From positions 1 to 15,382 of the forward strand of contig DATEZE010000336.1 of assembly GCA_035255845.1 (NCBI GenBank): 15,382 bases of DNA, read 5' to 3'. The number at the start of each line of letters is the position of its first letter. Position 1 is the first letter of the stretch. Positions 9,006-15,382 of this stretch are shown in pieces. The stretch comes from JALORV01 sp035255845. GTDB lineage: Bacteria > Pseudomonadota > Gammaproteobacteria > Burkholderiales > Burkholderiaceae_F. The position numbers and the translations under genes are program-made. The notes under the pieces are model-generated. The model was not told the origin of the DNA and ran no database searches. It worked only from the letters and a program-made list of their open reading frames with translations.

Positions 9006-9556
9006 GCTGCACCCGCCCGGCCCGGCAGCATGCGCGCCAGTACGTTGTTGCGTTTGACGAAGTGATGCCAGAGCGCGGCGCCGATGTGAACGATCAGCAG
9101 CACAGCCAACGCAATGAAGAGCGCGAAGTGCACGCGCGCCATCGTATCGGCGAACGGCTTGTCGGGCTGCACGATGGCCGGCAGGGGGATCGTCCAGAAG
9201 ATCCGAAACGGGATGTTGGCGGCTGAGTTGATGATCCATCCCGTCACTGGCATCACAAGCAGCAGAACATAGAGAAGAGCGTGGCTGGCGTGCGCGGCCA
9301 GCCTTTCCAGGGTTGCCATGCCGGCCGGCATCGACGGCGCGACGTTGCTTGAGCGCCAAGCGACACGTACGGCCATCAGCAACAGGATCAGCAATCCGAT
9401 CGACTTGTGCCAGACGAAGAGATCGAGCTTGGTAGGCGACAAGTGCCAGCTCTTAGCGGCCCAGCCCAGACCTATCTGCGTGAGCACGAGCACAGCAACC
9501 GTCCAGTGCAGCAGCTTGGCCGGCGCGCCCCACGATTGATCGGTATTTCGCAACAT
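9002..9556 (-). CDS. Cytochrome b561 family membrane protein
   Basis: The 184-residue product has four membrane helices, at about residues 14-32, 47-67, 88-110 and 141-165. Histidines expected to hold two b hemes are visible: His17 (KLLHW), His50 (WHKSIG), His143 (ARVHFALF) and His157 (IVHIGAALWHHF). Bacterial b561 proteins move electrons between quinone and a periplasmic or membrane acceptor. Two YceI genes follow with overlapping ends, so the three products probably act on one isoprenoid-linked substrate such as a quinone. I chose ATG 9556; the adjoining TTG at 9559 is a possible but less likely start one codon earlier. No strong promoter is evident in the 98 bases upstream, so it may be transcribed from the SRPBCC gene. 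Family call is very secure. Confidence 0.94.
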   Translation of the reverse strand: MLRNTDQSWGAPAKLLHWTVAVLVLTQIGLGWAAKSWHLSPTKLDLFVWHKSIGLLILLLMAVRVAWRSSNVAPSMPAGMATLERLAAHASHALLYVLLLVMPVTGWIINSAANIPFRIFWTIPLPAIVQPDKPFADTMARVHFALFIALAVLLIVHIGAALWHHFVKRNNVLARMLPGRAGAA

Positions 9557-9657
9557 CAATGATTCGCTTCGTCGCCAGAGTCTGCCACCAGATGTCTTGG
9601 TGCCGGTTGCCCGCCCATCGCGGACTTGGGATGCGCAAATGTGGAACTCGTTGCAGG

Positions 9658-10284
9658 TTACCGTTCCGATTTGTCACTTTCCACCGGTTGTGGATGCCCG
9701 TTCGTACCTTGTCGATCGATCTCATCCACGAGCGCGCGGAACTGGCGGGCCACGTTTCGCTCGGCAGCGCGCCGTTCGATTTGTCCGAACAGGGGAAAGC
9801 CAGCCTCGACGTGGCCACTGTACTCGAGGCGTGCCCCGGAATTGAGCGGTGTCAGCGAGTAGCTGCTGACCAGCACGCGCAGGCTTCCTGCCACCGCGCG
9901 CGATTGCAGACGGCTGGGCGGGCTCTCTTCGATCTCGAAGGTGATATCCAGTGGCCAGGTGAACAGCCAGACCGCGTCGCCGGACTGCTCGACGGTCACC
10001 GTCGATCCTCGACGCGCTACAACGCGGCTCACGCGCAGGTCAGGGATGAAATCGACGTAGCGGTCGTAGTCGGTCAGCACGCGCCAAGCCGTCGGCACGT
10101 CGGCGTGCAGCACTGCACTCGCACGGATATTGACGCCAGCCCCATCACGCTCCGACTCGACGGTGACGGTTGCGGCAGCGACGGGCGGCAGCGCGGCAGC
10201 GATTACCAGTATTGCCGCGGCCAGCGACCGCGCCCCTGATGTCGTGGCGCGAGATTTCAGTCCTCGATCAGTATTGCCACGCAC
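9658..10284 (-). CDS. Secreted SRPBCC/START-like (polyketide cyclase family) protein
   Basis: The product is 208 residues from GTG 10284. A positively charged N terminus (Arg and Lys in the first 13 residues) leads into a signal peptide core (SLAAAILVIAAALPPVAAA), so it is exported. The mature part is one SRPBCC domain: an N-terminal strand, ADVPTAWRVLTDYDRYVDFIPDL, then LFTWPLDITFEIEESPPSRL, SLRVLVSSYSLTPL, LEYSGHVEAGF and a C-terminal helix (RNVARQFRALVDEIDRQ). The WxVLTDYDxYxxFIPD pattern is typical of this family, which includes the Coq10-like lipid and quinone binders; the ligand here is not known. No ATG is available, and GTG 10284 has only a poor ribosome binding site, so the exact start is uncertain. 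The gene lies 98 bases upstream of the cytochrome b561 operon on the same strand, and is divergent from the cysteine synthase gene. Confidence 0.85.
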   Translation of the reverse strand: MRGNTDRGLKSRATTSGARSLAAAILVIAAALPPVAAATVTVESERDGAGVNIRASAVLHADVPTAWRVLTDYDRYVDFIPDLRVSRVVARRGSTVTVEQSGDAVWLFTWPLDITFEIEESPPSRLQSRAVAGSLRVLVSSYSLTPLNSGARLEYSGHVEAGFPLFGQIERRAAERNVARQFRALVDEIDRQGTNGHPQPVESDKSER

Positions 10285-10368
10285 TTTTACCGGTCGCCAC
10301 GATGCAATAGGGGATGATGTGCAAACACCGTCGCGACCCGGTTTATTCCACGCGCGAGGCGACGATCC

Positions 10369-10374
10369 TAGAAT
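10369..10374 (+). promoter_or_regulatory. Possible -10 element upstream of cysteine synthase
   Basis: TAGAAT, close to TATAAT, lies 33 bases before the ATG at 10408 in the divergent intergenic region 10285-10407. No good -35 sits 17 bases upstream (TTCCAC is poor), so this is only a candidate. Confidence 0.25.
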
Positions 10375-10407
10375 GCGCGGAATGTCGAAGCGGCTCCGGT
10401 AACCAAC

Positions 10408-11382
10408 ATGGCGATTCGCACAGGTTTCAGCGGGACCATTGGCGAGACGCCATTGATCCGATTGACCGGCCCGAGTGACGAAACCGGATGCAACATCCTC
10501 GCCAAGGCCGAATTCCTCAATCCCGGTGGATCGGTCAAGGACCGCGCGGCTCTTTACATCATTGACGCCGCCGAAAAAAGTGGCGCGCTGCGCCCGGGCG
10601 GCACCGTCGTCGAGGGCACCGCGGGCAACACCGGCATCGGCTTGGCGCACATCTGCGCCGAGCGCGGCTACCGCTGCGTGATCGTCATTCCCGACAACCA
10701 GTCGAGCGAGAAGATGGAACTGTTGCGCACGCTCGGCGCCGAGGTGCGGCCGGTGCCGCCAAAGCCGTATGTCGACGACAACAACTACCAGAAGATCGCG
10801 TCGCGGCTGGCAGCCGAGCTGCCGAACGCAATCTGGGCGAATCAGTTCGACAACATCGTCAACCGGCAAGCGCACTTCGAAACGACGGGGCCAGAGCTCT
10901 GGCGCGATACCGGCGGCAGGATCGACGCCTTCACCTGCGCAACGGGCACCGGCGGCACGCTGGCGGGCGTGGCCCGCTACCTGAAGGAGCGTGACGGGAA
11001 CGTGCGCATTGTTCTCGCGGACCCACAAGGCAGCGCGCTCTACAACTGGGTCAAGACCGGCGACCTGAAAGCCTCGGGTAGTTCGATCACCGAAGGCATC
11101 GGCACGACACGCGTGACCGCGAATCTCGAAGGCACGCCGATCGACGACGCGGTCACGGTCGATGATCCGACCTGCGTGCGCATGGTCTATCGGCTCCTGC
11201 GCGAGGAAGGATTCTTCGTCGGCGGCTCGAGCGGCATCAACGTGGCCGCCGCCATGCAGGTTGCGCGCGAACTCGGCCCCGGCCACACGATCGTCACGAT
11301 GCTTTGCGATCGCGGCGGCCTGTATGCGCAGCGGCTGTTCAATTCGGCGTGGCTGAAGGAGAAGGGCTTTGAGGTCGGCTGA
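10408..11382 (+). CDS. cysK: Cysteine synthase (PLP-dependent, CysK type)
   Basis: The 324-residue cytoplasmic enzyme would make cysteine from O-acetylserine and sulfide. It has the fold type II PLP signatures in order: IGETPLIRL at 11-19; the PLP lysine Lys44 in NPGGSVKDR; EGTAGNTGIGLA at 69-80, which binds the substrate carboxylate; GTGGT at 180-184 for the phosphate of PLP; and GGSSGINVA at 272-280. The usual TSGNTG motif reads TAGNTG here (Ser to Ala at 72). The length fits CysK and CBS-type synthases; no C-terminal CBS domain is present. YVDDNNYQKIA at 121-131 is a region that varies among synthase clades. No strong ribosome binding site precedes ATG 10408. It is divergent from the SRPBCC gene and 141 bases before the PheC-like gene. 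The family is certain; preference for sulfide or thiosulfate cannot be read from the sequence. Confidence 0.9.
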   Translation: MAIRTGFSGTIGETPLIRLTGPSDETGCNILAKAEFLNPGGSVKDRAALYIIDAAEKSGALRPGGTVVEGTAGNTGIGLAHICAERGYRCVIVIPDNQSSEKMELLRTLGAEVRPVPPKPYVDDNNYQKIASRLAAELPNAIWANQFDNIVNRQAHFETTGPELWRDTGGRIDAFTCATGTGGTLAGVARYLKERDGNVRIVLADPQGSALYNWVKTGDLKASGSSITEGIGTTRVTANLEGTPIDDAVTVDDPTCVRMVYRLLREEGFFVGGSSGINVAAAMQVARELGPGHTIVTMLCDRGGLYAQRLFNSAWLKEKGFEVG

Positions 11383-11523
11383 TGCCGCCGACGGTGCCGC
11401 TGCTGAGAGGAGCCGACTGCGAGCGGACGCACGTGTCGGCGGCGCCGGCGTGCGGCCAGTAAGCGGGCGATTGGAGTAAGTTAGTCGCCTACTGCACTCA
11501 CCAACTGACCCGAGGATCGAATC

Positions 11524-12294
11524 ATGTCGTTCATGAGAGTTGCCCTCCTGCCGCTGCTGCTCGCCGGCTCGCTCGTCGCTCAACCTGCGCGCGCAGGTGG
11601 CGTCGACGAGATCATCAAGGCAGGGGTGCTGCGCGTGTGCACGCCGGGCGACTACAAGCCCTTCGCATTCGCCAAGCCCGACGGCACTTACGAAGGCATC
11701 GACGTCGACCTCATGCAGTCGCTCGCGACCAGCCTGGGCGTCAAAGTCGAATGGGTGAAGACCACCTGGGCAAACATGATGGCGGACTTCACCGGCAACA
11801 AGTGCGACATCGCGGTGGGCGGCATCTCGGTCACGCTCGATCGTCAGAAGCGCGCAGCGTTCAGCACGCCCTACATGGTCAATGGCAAGACGCCGCTGGT
11901 GCGTTGCGCGGACGTGCAGAAGTACCAGAGTGTGGCCGACATCGATAAGCCGGGCGTCAAGGTGATCGCCAATCCGGGTGGCAGCAACGAGCGCTTCGCG
12001 AAAGCGAACTTCAAACAGGCCGCGCTGACGATCCACAGCGACAACATTGGCATCTTCGACGAGGTGCTCAAGGGCAATGCCGATGTGTTCGTGACCGAGT
12101 CGGCCGAGGCTATCGTGCAGCAACGCCAGAAACCAGGCCTGTGCGCGGTGAACCCCGACAAGCCGCTGCAGTACGGTGAGATGGCTTACATGCTGCCGCG
12201 CGGTGACGTCGTGACCAAGGAGTACATTGACCAGTGGTTGCACCTGGCCAAGGCCAGCGGTGAGTATCAGCGCGTTGTCGCGCGCTGGCTGTAG
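11524..12294 (+). CDS. pheC: Periplasmic cyclohexadienyl dehydratase-like protein (solute-binding protein fold)
   Basis: The 256-residue product has a signal peptide (cleavage near PARA at 21-24) and one bacterial extracellular solute-binding family 3 domain: VLRVCTPGDYKPFAFAKPDG, EGIDVDLMQSLA, DIAVGGISVTLDRQKRAAFS. It resembles Pseudomonas aeruginosa PheC, an exported dehydratase acting on prephenate and arogenate, more than an amino-acid transport receptor. Residues matching those I recall as important in PheC are present: Trp82 (TTWANMM), Lys122 (NGKTP), Asn155 (NPGGSNERF) and Glu195 (ESAEA, general acid Glu173 in mature PheC). The C-terminal DQWLHLAKASGEYQRV also matches. No permease or ATPase gene adjoins, which favours an enzyme over a transporter part. 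GAGG eight bases before ATG 11524 is the ribosome binding site. The alternative is a plain amino-acid-binding protein. Confidence 0.8.
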   Translation: MSFMRVALLPLLLAGSLVAQPARAGGVDEIIKAGVLRVCTPGDYKPFAFAKPDGTYEGIDVDLMQSLATSLGVKVEWVKTTWANMMADFTGNKCDIAVGGISVTLDRQKRAAFSTPYMVNGKTPLVRCADVQKYQSVADIDKPGVKVIANPGGSNERFAKANFKQAALTIHSDNIGIFDEVLKGNADVFVTESAEAIVQQRQKPGLCAVNPDKPLQYGEMAYMLPRGDVVTKEYIDQWLHLAKASGEYQRVVARWL

Positions 12295-12315
12295 CGCCCT
12301 GAGGCTGAGCGGTCG

Positions 12316-12954
12316 ATGAAGCTGCAGTTCGTCTCCGACGTCGCGTGTCCGTGGTGTGCCATCGGACTTAACTCGCTCGAGATCGCGCTGAAGCGCATCG
12401 GCGACGATGCCGCCGTCGACCTGGAAGTCGAGCCTTTCGAACTGAATCCGGACATGCCGCCCGAAGGCGAGGACGTCCTCGAGTACGTCGGACGCAAGTA
12501 CGGCTCGTCGGCCGCGGAACTTTCGGCCCGCCACGCGCTGATCCGCGAGCGCGGTGCCGCCGTCGGATTCACGTTCGGCCAGCGCACGCGTATCTGGAAC
12601 ACGTTCGACGCGCATCGGCTGCTTCACTGGGCAGGTCTCGAAGGCCGCAAGCGCGAACTCAAGCACGCGCTGCTCGCGGCCTATCACACGCGCGGCGAGA
12701 ATCCCGGCTCGCGCGAGGTGCTGCTTCGCGTTGCGACCGAAGTGGGTCTGGATGTCGAACGGGCCCGAGCAGTCTTCGAGAGCGGCGAGTACGGCGCCGA
12801 GGTGCGCGAGCGCATCCGCCACTGGCAGCAGCTGGGCATTCACTCGGTGCCTTCGATCGTCGTCGACGGCCGCTACCTGATCCAGGGCGGCCAGCCGCCC
12901 GAGGCCTTTGAGCAGGCGCTGCGCGAGATCGCCGCCGAGGCTCGCGCGGCCTGA
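12316..12954 (+). CDS. FrnE-type DsbA-family oxidoreductase (cytoplasmic)
   Basis: The 212-residue product is a DsbA-like thioredoxin-fold protein of the FrnE family. It begins directly with the first strand (MKLQFVSDVACPWC) and has the redox motif CPWC at 11-14. A helical insertion spans about residues 55-165 (IWNTFDAHRLLHWAG, HALLAAYHTRGENPGSREVL). The cis-proline loop follows at 177-180 (SVPS) and then VDGRYLIQGGQPPEAFEQAL. There is no signal peptide, so it should act in the cytoplasm; FrnE relatives are linked to thiol and oxidative stress. The start is 21 bases after the PheC-like stop, implying cotranscription, though I see no functional link beyond that. The ribosome binding site is weak. 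The substrate is unknown. Confidence 0.9.
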   Translation: MKLQFVSDVACPWCAIGLNSLEIALKRIGDDAAVDLEVEPFELNPDMPPEGEDVLEYVGRKYGSSAAELSARHALIRERGAAVGFTFGQRTRIWNTFDAHRLLHWAGLEGRKRELKHALLAAYHTRGENPGSREVLLRVATEVGLDVERARAVFESGEYGAEVRERIRHWQQLGIHSVPSIVVDGRYLIQGGQPPEAFEQALREIAAEARAA

Positions 12955-13034
12955 GTCCTGAGCGCGGATTTCGACACGCCGGAACTTTGGTCCTTCACCC
13001 CGAACCTAAGCACTGATCGACAACGGACCTGGCC

Positions 13035-13346
13035 ATGGAAGTCTCGATCGTTCACATCGGCGCCCGCGCTCATCCCGAGCGGGCGGTGCGGGTAGCCGCG
13101 CGCGCCGATGGTCAGGCAATCAATGTCACGCTCGACCAAGACGTGATCCAGCAGCTGTGCGGCAACGCAAGCGACGATGAGCAGATGTTGCTGGCGCTGA
13201 CCCGCAACCAGGAAGCACTCCGCATCGCGATTGCCGCTTACGTCTCGGCGCGCGGCGTGCCACTCGACGAGCAGTTCCTGCTCTCGTGGCGCGATTTCAG
13301 CGAGGCCAATCGCGGCCTGGTGATGGCGAGAGGCACGGGCCGCTAA
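13035..13346 (+). CDS. Small unrecognised protein, 103 residues
   Basis: I do not recognise this with certainty. The product appears soluble, with no signal peptide or membrane segment. The first half (AVRVAARADGQAINVTL) reads as beta strands, and the second half (DDEQMLLALTRNQEALRIAIAAYVSAR) as helix, ending near FLLSWRDF. It has no cysteine pair or metal motif. The layout is somewhat like small DUF1488-type proteins, but this is a weak impression. The coding call rests on a clean frame with good third-position GC, an ATG at 13035 and placement 80 bases after the FrnE-type gene on the same strand. It ends nine bases before the convergent hydrolase stop. No strong ribosome binding site is visible. 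Confidence 0.6.
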   Translation: MEVSIVHIGARAHPERAVRVAARADGQAINVTLDQDVIQQLCGNASDDEQMLLALTRNQEALRIAIAAYVSARGVPLDEQFLLSWRDFSEANRGLVMARGTGR

Positions 13347-13355
13347 CCGCGCGGC

Positions 13356-14192
13356 TCAGGCCGCTGCACGCAACCAGCGTCGGCTCATCCGCTCTGATGT
13401 CCGACTCTGCAGAAAGCCAGCAATACGGTCGTTCACCGCATCGGCATGCGTGATCGGACCCATGTGGCCCATGCCTGGGAGAAGCACGTGTTCTGCTCGC
13501 GGCAGCGTCGCGCGCAGCATTTCGCCAATGCAACGCGTGCTGGCGACCGTGCTTGCGCCGGTCAGCAACAGCATCGGCGCCTCAATCTGATGCAGTGCCG
13601 TGGCAATGCGATCATCGTTGAGCAGCGCATCGAAGTGCGGCAACACTGAGCCCATGCGTGCGGCGACCGTCTGGCGGCGCGGCTCGGGCATCGCATCCCA
13701 GGCACCGGTTCCGGACCAGTAGTCGACAAAGGGCCTGGCGGCGCCGCGATAGCTGCGGGCATGCAGCGCCTGGCGCATCGCCGCGGCCACCTCGATCACT
13801 GCACGCGCCGCGTCCGAGTCCGGGTCAGCGTCGTACAGCCAGCGGAACAACACCGGTTCATACGCCACCAGGCTGCGCACCGACTGCGGGTAAAGCTCCG
13901 CCACCTTCACAGCGACGGCGCCGCCGTAAGAGTGGCCGACGAGGTGAACGGCCCCGACTTCGCGCAGGATCGGCTCGACCAGCATGACCTCGTCCGCCAG
14001 CGTGAGCGACGGTCGACCGGGCCACGCCGGCTGCGCACCGTGGCCGTGCAGGTCCACGGCGCGCATGTCGTAGCGCGGACTCAGCCGATCGATCAGCGCA
14101 CTCCACTGCCGTGATGAGCTGCCGCTCGAATGCAGCAGCACGACCGTCTCGCGCGCCTCTCCCACGTCGAAGTCGGAGAGATTCACGTGCAC
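13356..14192 (-). CDS. Alpha/beta hydrolase with unusual acid position
   Basis: The 278-residue product is a cytoplasmic alpha/beta hydrolase. Motifs are VVLLHSSGSSSRQW at 17-30 (oxyanion loop with HS in place of the usual HG), AVDLHGHGAQPAW at 45-57, the nucleophile elbow VGHSYGG with Ser88, a cap region at about 115-185, and MGHMGP with His243. After the strand APMLLLTG the usual Asp is missing; the sequence reads ASTVAS at 213-218. The acid may come from another strand, or the enzyme may work with a reduced triad. The start is GTG 14192, just after a GGCGAGG stretch. The diiron protein stops 18 bases upstream on the same strand, so the two are very probably one operon. The substrate is not evident; ester, lactone or epoxide-type compounds are all possible. 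The C terminus is Arg-rich. Confidence 0.85.
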   Translation of the reverse strand: MHVNLSDFDVGEARETVVLLHSSGSSSRQWSALIDRLSPRYDMRAVDLHGHGAQPAWPGRPSLTLADEVMLVEPILREVGAVHLVGHSYGGAVAVKVAELYPQSVRSLVAYEPVLFRWLYDADPDSDAARAVIEVAAAMRQALHARSYRGAARPFVDYWSGTGAWDAMPEPRRQTVAARMGSVLPHFDALLNDDRIATALHQIEAPMLLLTGASTVASTRCIGEMLRATLPRAEHVLLPGMGHMGPITHADAVNDRIAGFLQSRTSERMSRRWLRAAA

Positions 14193-14210
14193 CTCGCCGC
14201 CGCAACAACT

Positions 14211-15182
14211 TCAGTGTGTAGCGCGCGTTGCGTGCTCGACGATCGGGCCAAGCGCAGCGCCGATGCGTTCCATCTGCGCGGGCGTAACCAGTTCGGCCAG
14301 CACCTCGCCGAAGCGCGGCTCCTGCGCGCCGCTGACGATGTACTGCCAGCGGTAGGCCTTCAGCACGACTTCGCGCACGGCGGCTTCGTCAGTCGCGGAC
14401 AGCGGACCGACATTGGCGAGGAAGTAGTCGGCGTCTGCCTTCGCCTGCAGCTGGCAGATACCGTCGACCGCGCCGACGAGCTCGATCAGGTCGGTAACGC
14501 CCTGGTCGCGCTCCGCTTCGCTGCAACGGGCATGTTCGCGCCGCCACTCCAGCTCGTCGAGGATCGCGTGCTGCGACTCTTCCTTCCAGTGGAACAGGAA
14601 CACGTCCTTCCACAGATCCGAGAGCTCGGTGTCGGGCTCGATGCTCGAGCGGTAATGCACCTGCGAGAAGATTTCGATGTCGAGCGTCAGCGCCATTACG
14701 GCCCACGTGTTCTTGCTCAGCACCGCGTTGGCGACGTCGTTCGGCTGCGGCTTGAAGCCGTAGCCCTCGGGCATCTGCTCGGCCTGCATGCGCTCGAGCC
14801 GGCGGAAGAGTTCCTGGTGCTTCAGTTCCTCGTCGGTCAGGCGCACCAAAGCCTCGAACGCGACCTGATCACCGAGCGCATGGCTCGCGCTGAGTTCCGT
14901 GGTCTTGGCGCCGATGAAGCGCTCGACGAGCGCGAACATGTTGGCGTAGGTGCGGCCCTGGATCTGCGAGAGGAAGCGCTTCGCCGCGGGCGTCAGGAAC
15001 GGCAGCTCGGCGACCTTCGACAGGCCGTCGGGCAGGAACTTCTTGCGGAAATCAAACTGACGGCCGCGGATTACGTCGCGGTCGATGTCCCAGCGGATCC
15101 GCTTGGACACCTCGATGACCTTCGCGTAGCGGTCGGTCGTTGGGCGCATCGCACCCGGGGATTGCGTTGCTGCTGCCTGCAT
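14211..15182 (-). CDS. Ferritin-like diiron carboxylate protein, probable oxygenase
   Basis: The 323-residue product is cytoplasmic and all-helical, with two four-residue metal motifs characteristic of ferritin-like diiron enzymes: EELKH (Glu119 and His122) and EESQH (Glu202 and His205). Glu87 (ALVERFIG) and Glu170 (LTLDIEIFSQ) fit as the other carboxylate ligands, giving the expected set of four Glu/Asp and two His over four helices. It is far longer than ferritin, so an oxygenase, desaturase or N-oxygenase-like role is more likely than iron storage; I do not recognise the exact subfamily. AAGGAG nine bases before ATG 15182 is a strong ribosome binding site. It leads an operon with the alpha/beta hydrolase 18 bases downstream, which suggests oxidation followed by hydrolysis of one substrate. 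Confidence 0.8.
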   Translation of the reverse strand: MQAAATQSPGAMRPTTDRYAKVIEVSKRIRWDIDRDVIRGRQFDFRKKFLPDGLSKVAELPFLTPAAKRFLSQIQGRTYANMFALVERFIGAKTTELSASHALGDQVAFEALVRLTDEELKHQELFRRLERMQAEQMPEGYGFKPQPNDVANAVLSKNTWAVMALTLDIEIFSQVHYRSSIEPDTELSDLWKDVFLFHWKEESQHAILDELEWRREHARCSEAERDQGVTDLIELVGAVDGICQLQAKADADYFLANVGPLSATDEAAVREVVLKAYRWQYIVSGAQEPRFGEVLAELVTPAQMERIGAALGPIVEHATRATH

Positions 15183-15191
15183 GGTGGTGCT

Positions 15192-15197
15192 CTCCTT
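15192..15197 (-). promoter_or_regulatory. Strong ribosome binding site of the diiron gene
   Basis: AAGGAG on the minus strand lies nine bases before ATG 15182. It is the best ribosome binding site in the window and settles this start. Confidence 0.7.
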
Positions 15198-15305
15198 CGC
15201 TCTAGGTTGAAGTCGCGTCGCAACGGCGCGTCAGACGGCGGCCGCCCCAAACGCGGGGTGGAAAAGGTTGCGGCGGGGCCGCGTTCGTCAGTCTTTAGCC
15301 GTGGT

Positions 15306-15379
15306 GCGCCCCGCCGTGATTGATCTGCTGTAGCCACGGGTCGAGCCCGGACTCAGGAGTTCCCGCCGCGGCGGGGCGC
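15306..15379. repeat. GC-rich inverted repeat near the right edge
   Basis: GCGCCCCGCCG at 15306-15316 pairs perfectly with CGGCGGGGCGC at 15369-15379, 52 bases apart. The space between holds a small hairpin (CGGG 15337-15340 with CCCG 15346-15349). The right arm lies in a self-complementary 14-mer, CCCGCCGCGGCGGG (15362-15375). There is no T-tract, so a classic terminator is not supported. It may be part of a gene or RNA that continues beyond the edge. The surrounding 15198-15382 shows no gene I can support. Confidence 0.45.
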
Positions 15380-15382
15380 GCG

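Noticed and set aside
9006..9359. Extension of the secreted YceI gene upstream to 9359
   Set aside because: It overlaps the cytochrome b561 gene, while the YceI signal peptide starts exactly at ATG 9005 in an ATGA overlap.
11384..11443. Inverted repeat GCCGCCGAC/GTCGGCGGC as terminator after cysteine synthase
   Set aside because: The nine-base arms are 42 bases apart with no T-tract. This is likely by chance in GC-rich DNA.
10285..12843. Very long minus-strand open frame that extends the SRPBCC frame to a 1,061-codon reading
   Set aside because: The portion beyond 10284 lies opposite cysteine synthase, the PheC-like gene and the FrnE gene, all strongly supported. It is low-complexity Arg/Ala/His-rich translation, as expected antisense to GC-rich codons. 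Only the SRPBCC part is real.
13340..13375. Bidirectional terminator between the convergent genes
   Set aside because: A short GCCGC/GCGGC pairing exists, but there is no T-tract on either strand and most of it is coding.
14130..15323. Plus-strand 397-codon open frame opposite the diiron gene
   Set aside because: It is the shadow of the diiron gene, which has metal motifs and the best ribosome binding site in the window.
15330..15355. tRNA-like T-arm (CGGGTCGAGCCCG)
   Set aside because: It is only a four-base stem with no TTCRA loop, and no anticodon arm or acceptor stem is present around it.

Overview
The window is GC-rich DNA with dense, short-spaced genes and strong third-position GC bias. 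The gene types (cyclic glucan synthase, cytochrome b561/YceI operon, periplasmic PheC-type dehydratase, FrnE, CysK) suggest a proteobacterium, most likely a betaproteobacterium of the Burkholderiales type. This assignment rests on gene content only. I see no rRNA, tRNA, CRISPR array, insertion sequence or phage gene. It reads as ordinary chromosome.

Left part (1-7660, minus strand). A very large cyclic beta-1,2-glucan synthase (NdvB/ChvB type) runs off the left edge; about 1,780 codons are visible. It has paired membrane segments, a glycosyltransferase domain with a DAD motif, a glycoamylase-like domain with the AYMAHHQGM motif, and the first part of the GH94 region. Upstream of it are a secreted YVTN beta-propeller protein and a secreted creatininase-fold protein. 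The order of transcription is creatininase, propeller, glucan synthase. The synthase follows the propeller in the same reading frame, with only a TGA between them, and has no obvious ATG start.

Middle (7745-10284, minus strand). A cytochrome b561, a secreted YceI protein and a YceI lipoprotein overlap by a few bases each and form a tight operon. Upstream of them lies a secreted SRPBCC (START-like) protein. All four act in the membrane or periplasm and belong to families that handle quinones, isoprenoids or lipids.

Right-middle (10408-13346, plus strand). A cysteine synthase is transcribed divergently from the SRPBCC gene. It is followed by an exported cyclohexadienyl dehydratase-like protein that keeps the catalytic residues of PheC, a cytoplasmic FrnE-type DsbA protein with a CPWC motif, and a small unrecognised protein.

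Right end (13356-15182, minus strand). A ferritin-like diiron protein with two ExxH motifs is followed 18 bases later by an alpha/beta hydrolase lacking the usual acid residue of its triad. The last 200 bases hold no gene I can support but contain a GC-rich inverted repeat.

I find no clearly new multi-gene system. The best leads are the altered metal site of the creatininase-like protein and its pairing with a propeller, the missing start of the glucan synthase, the export signal on the PheC-like enzyme, the b561/YceI/YceI/SRPBCC cluster, and the diiron protein paired with the hydrolase.
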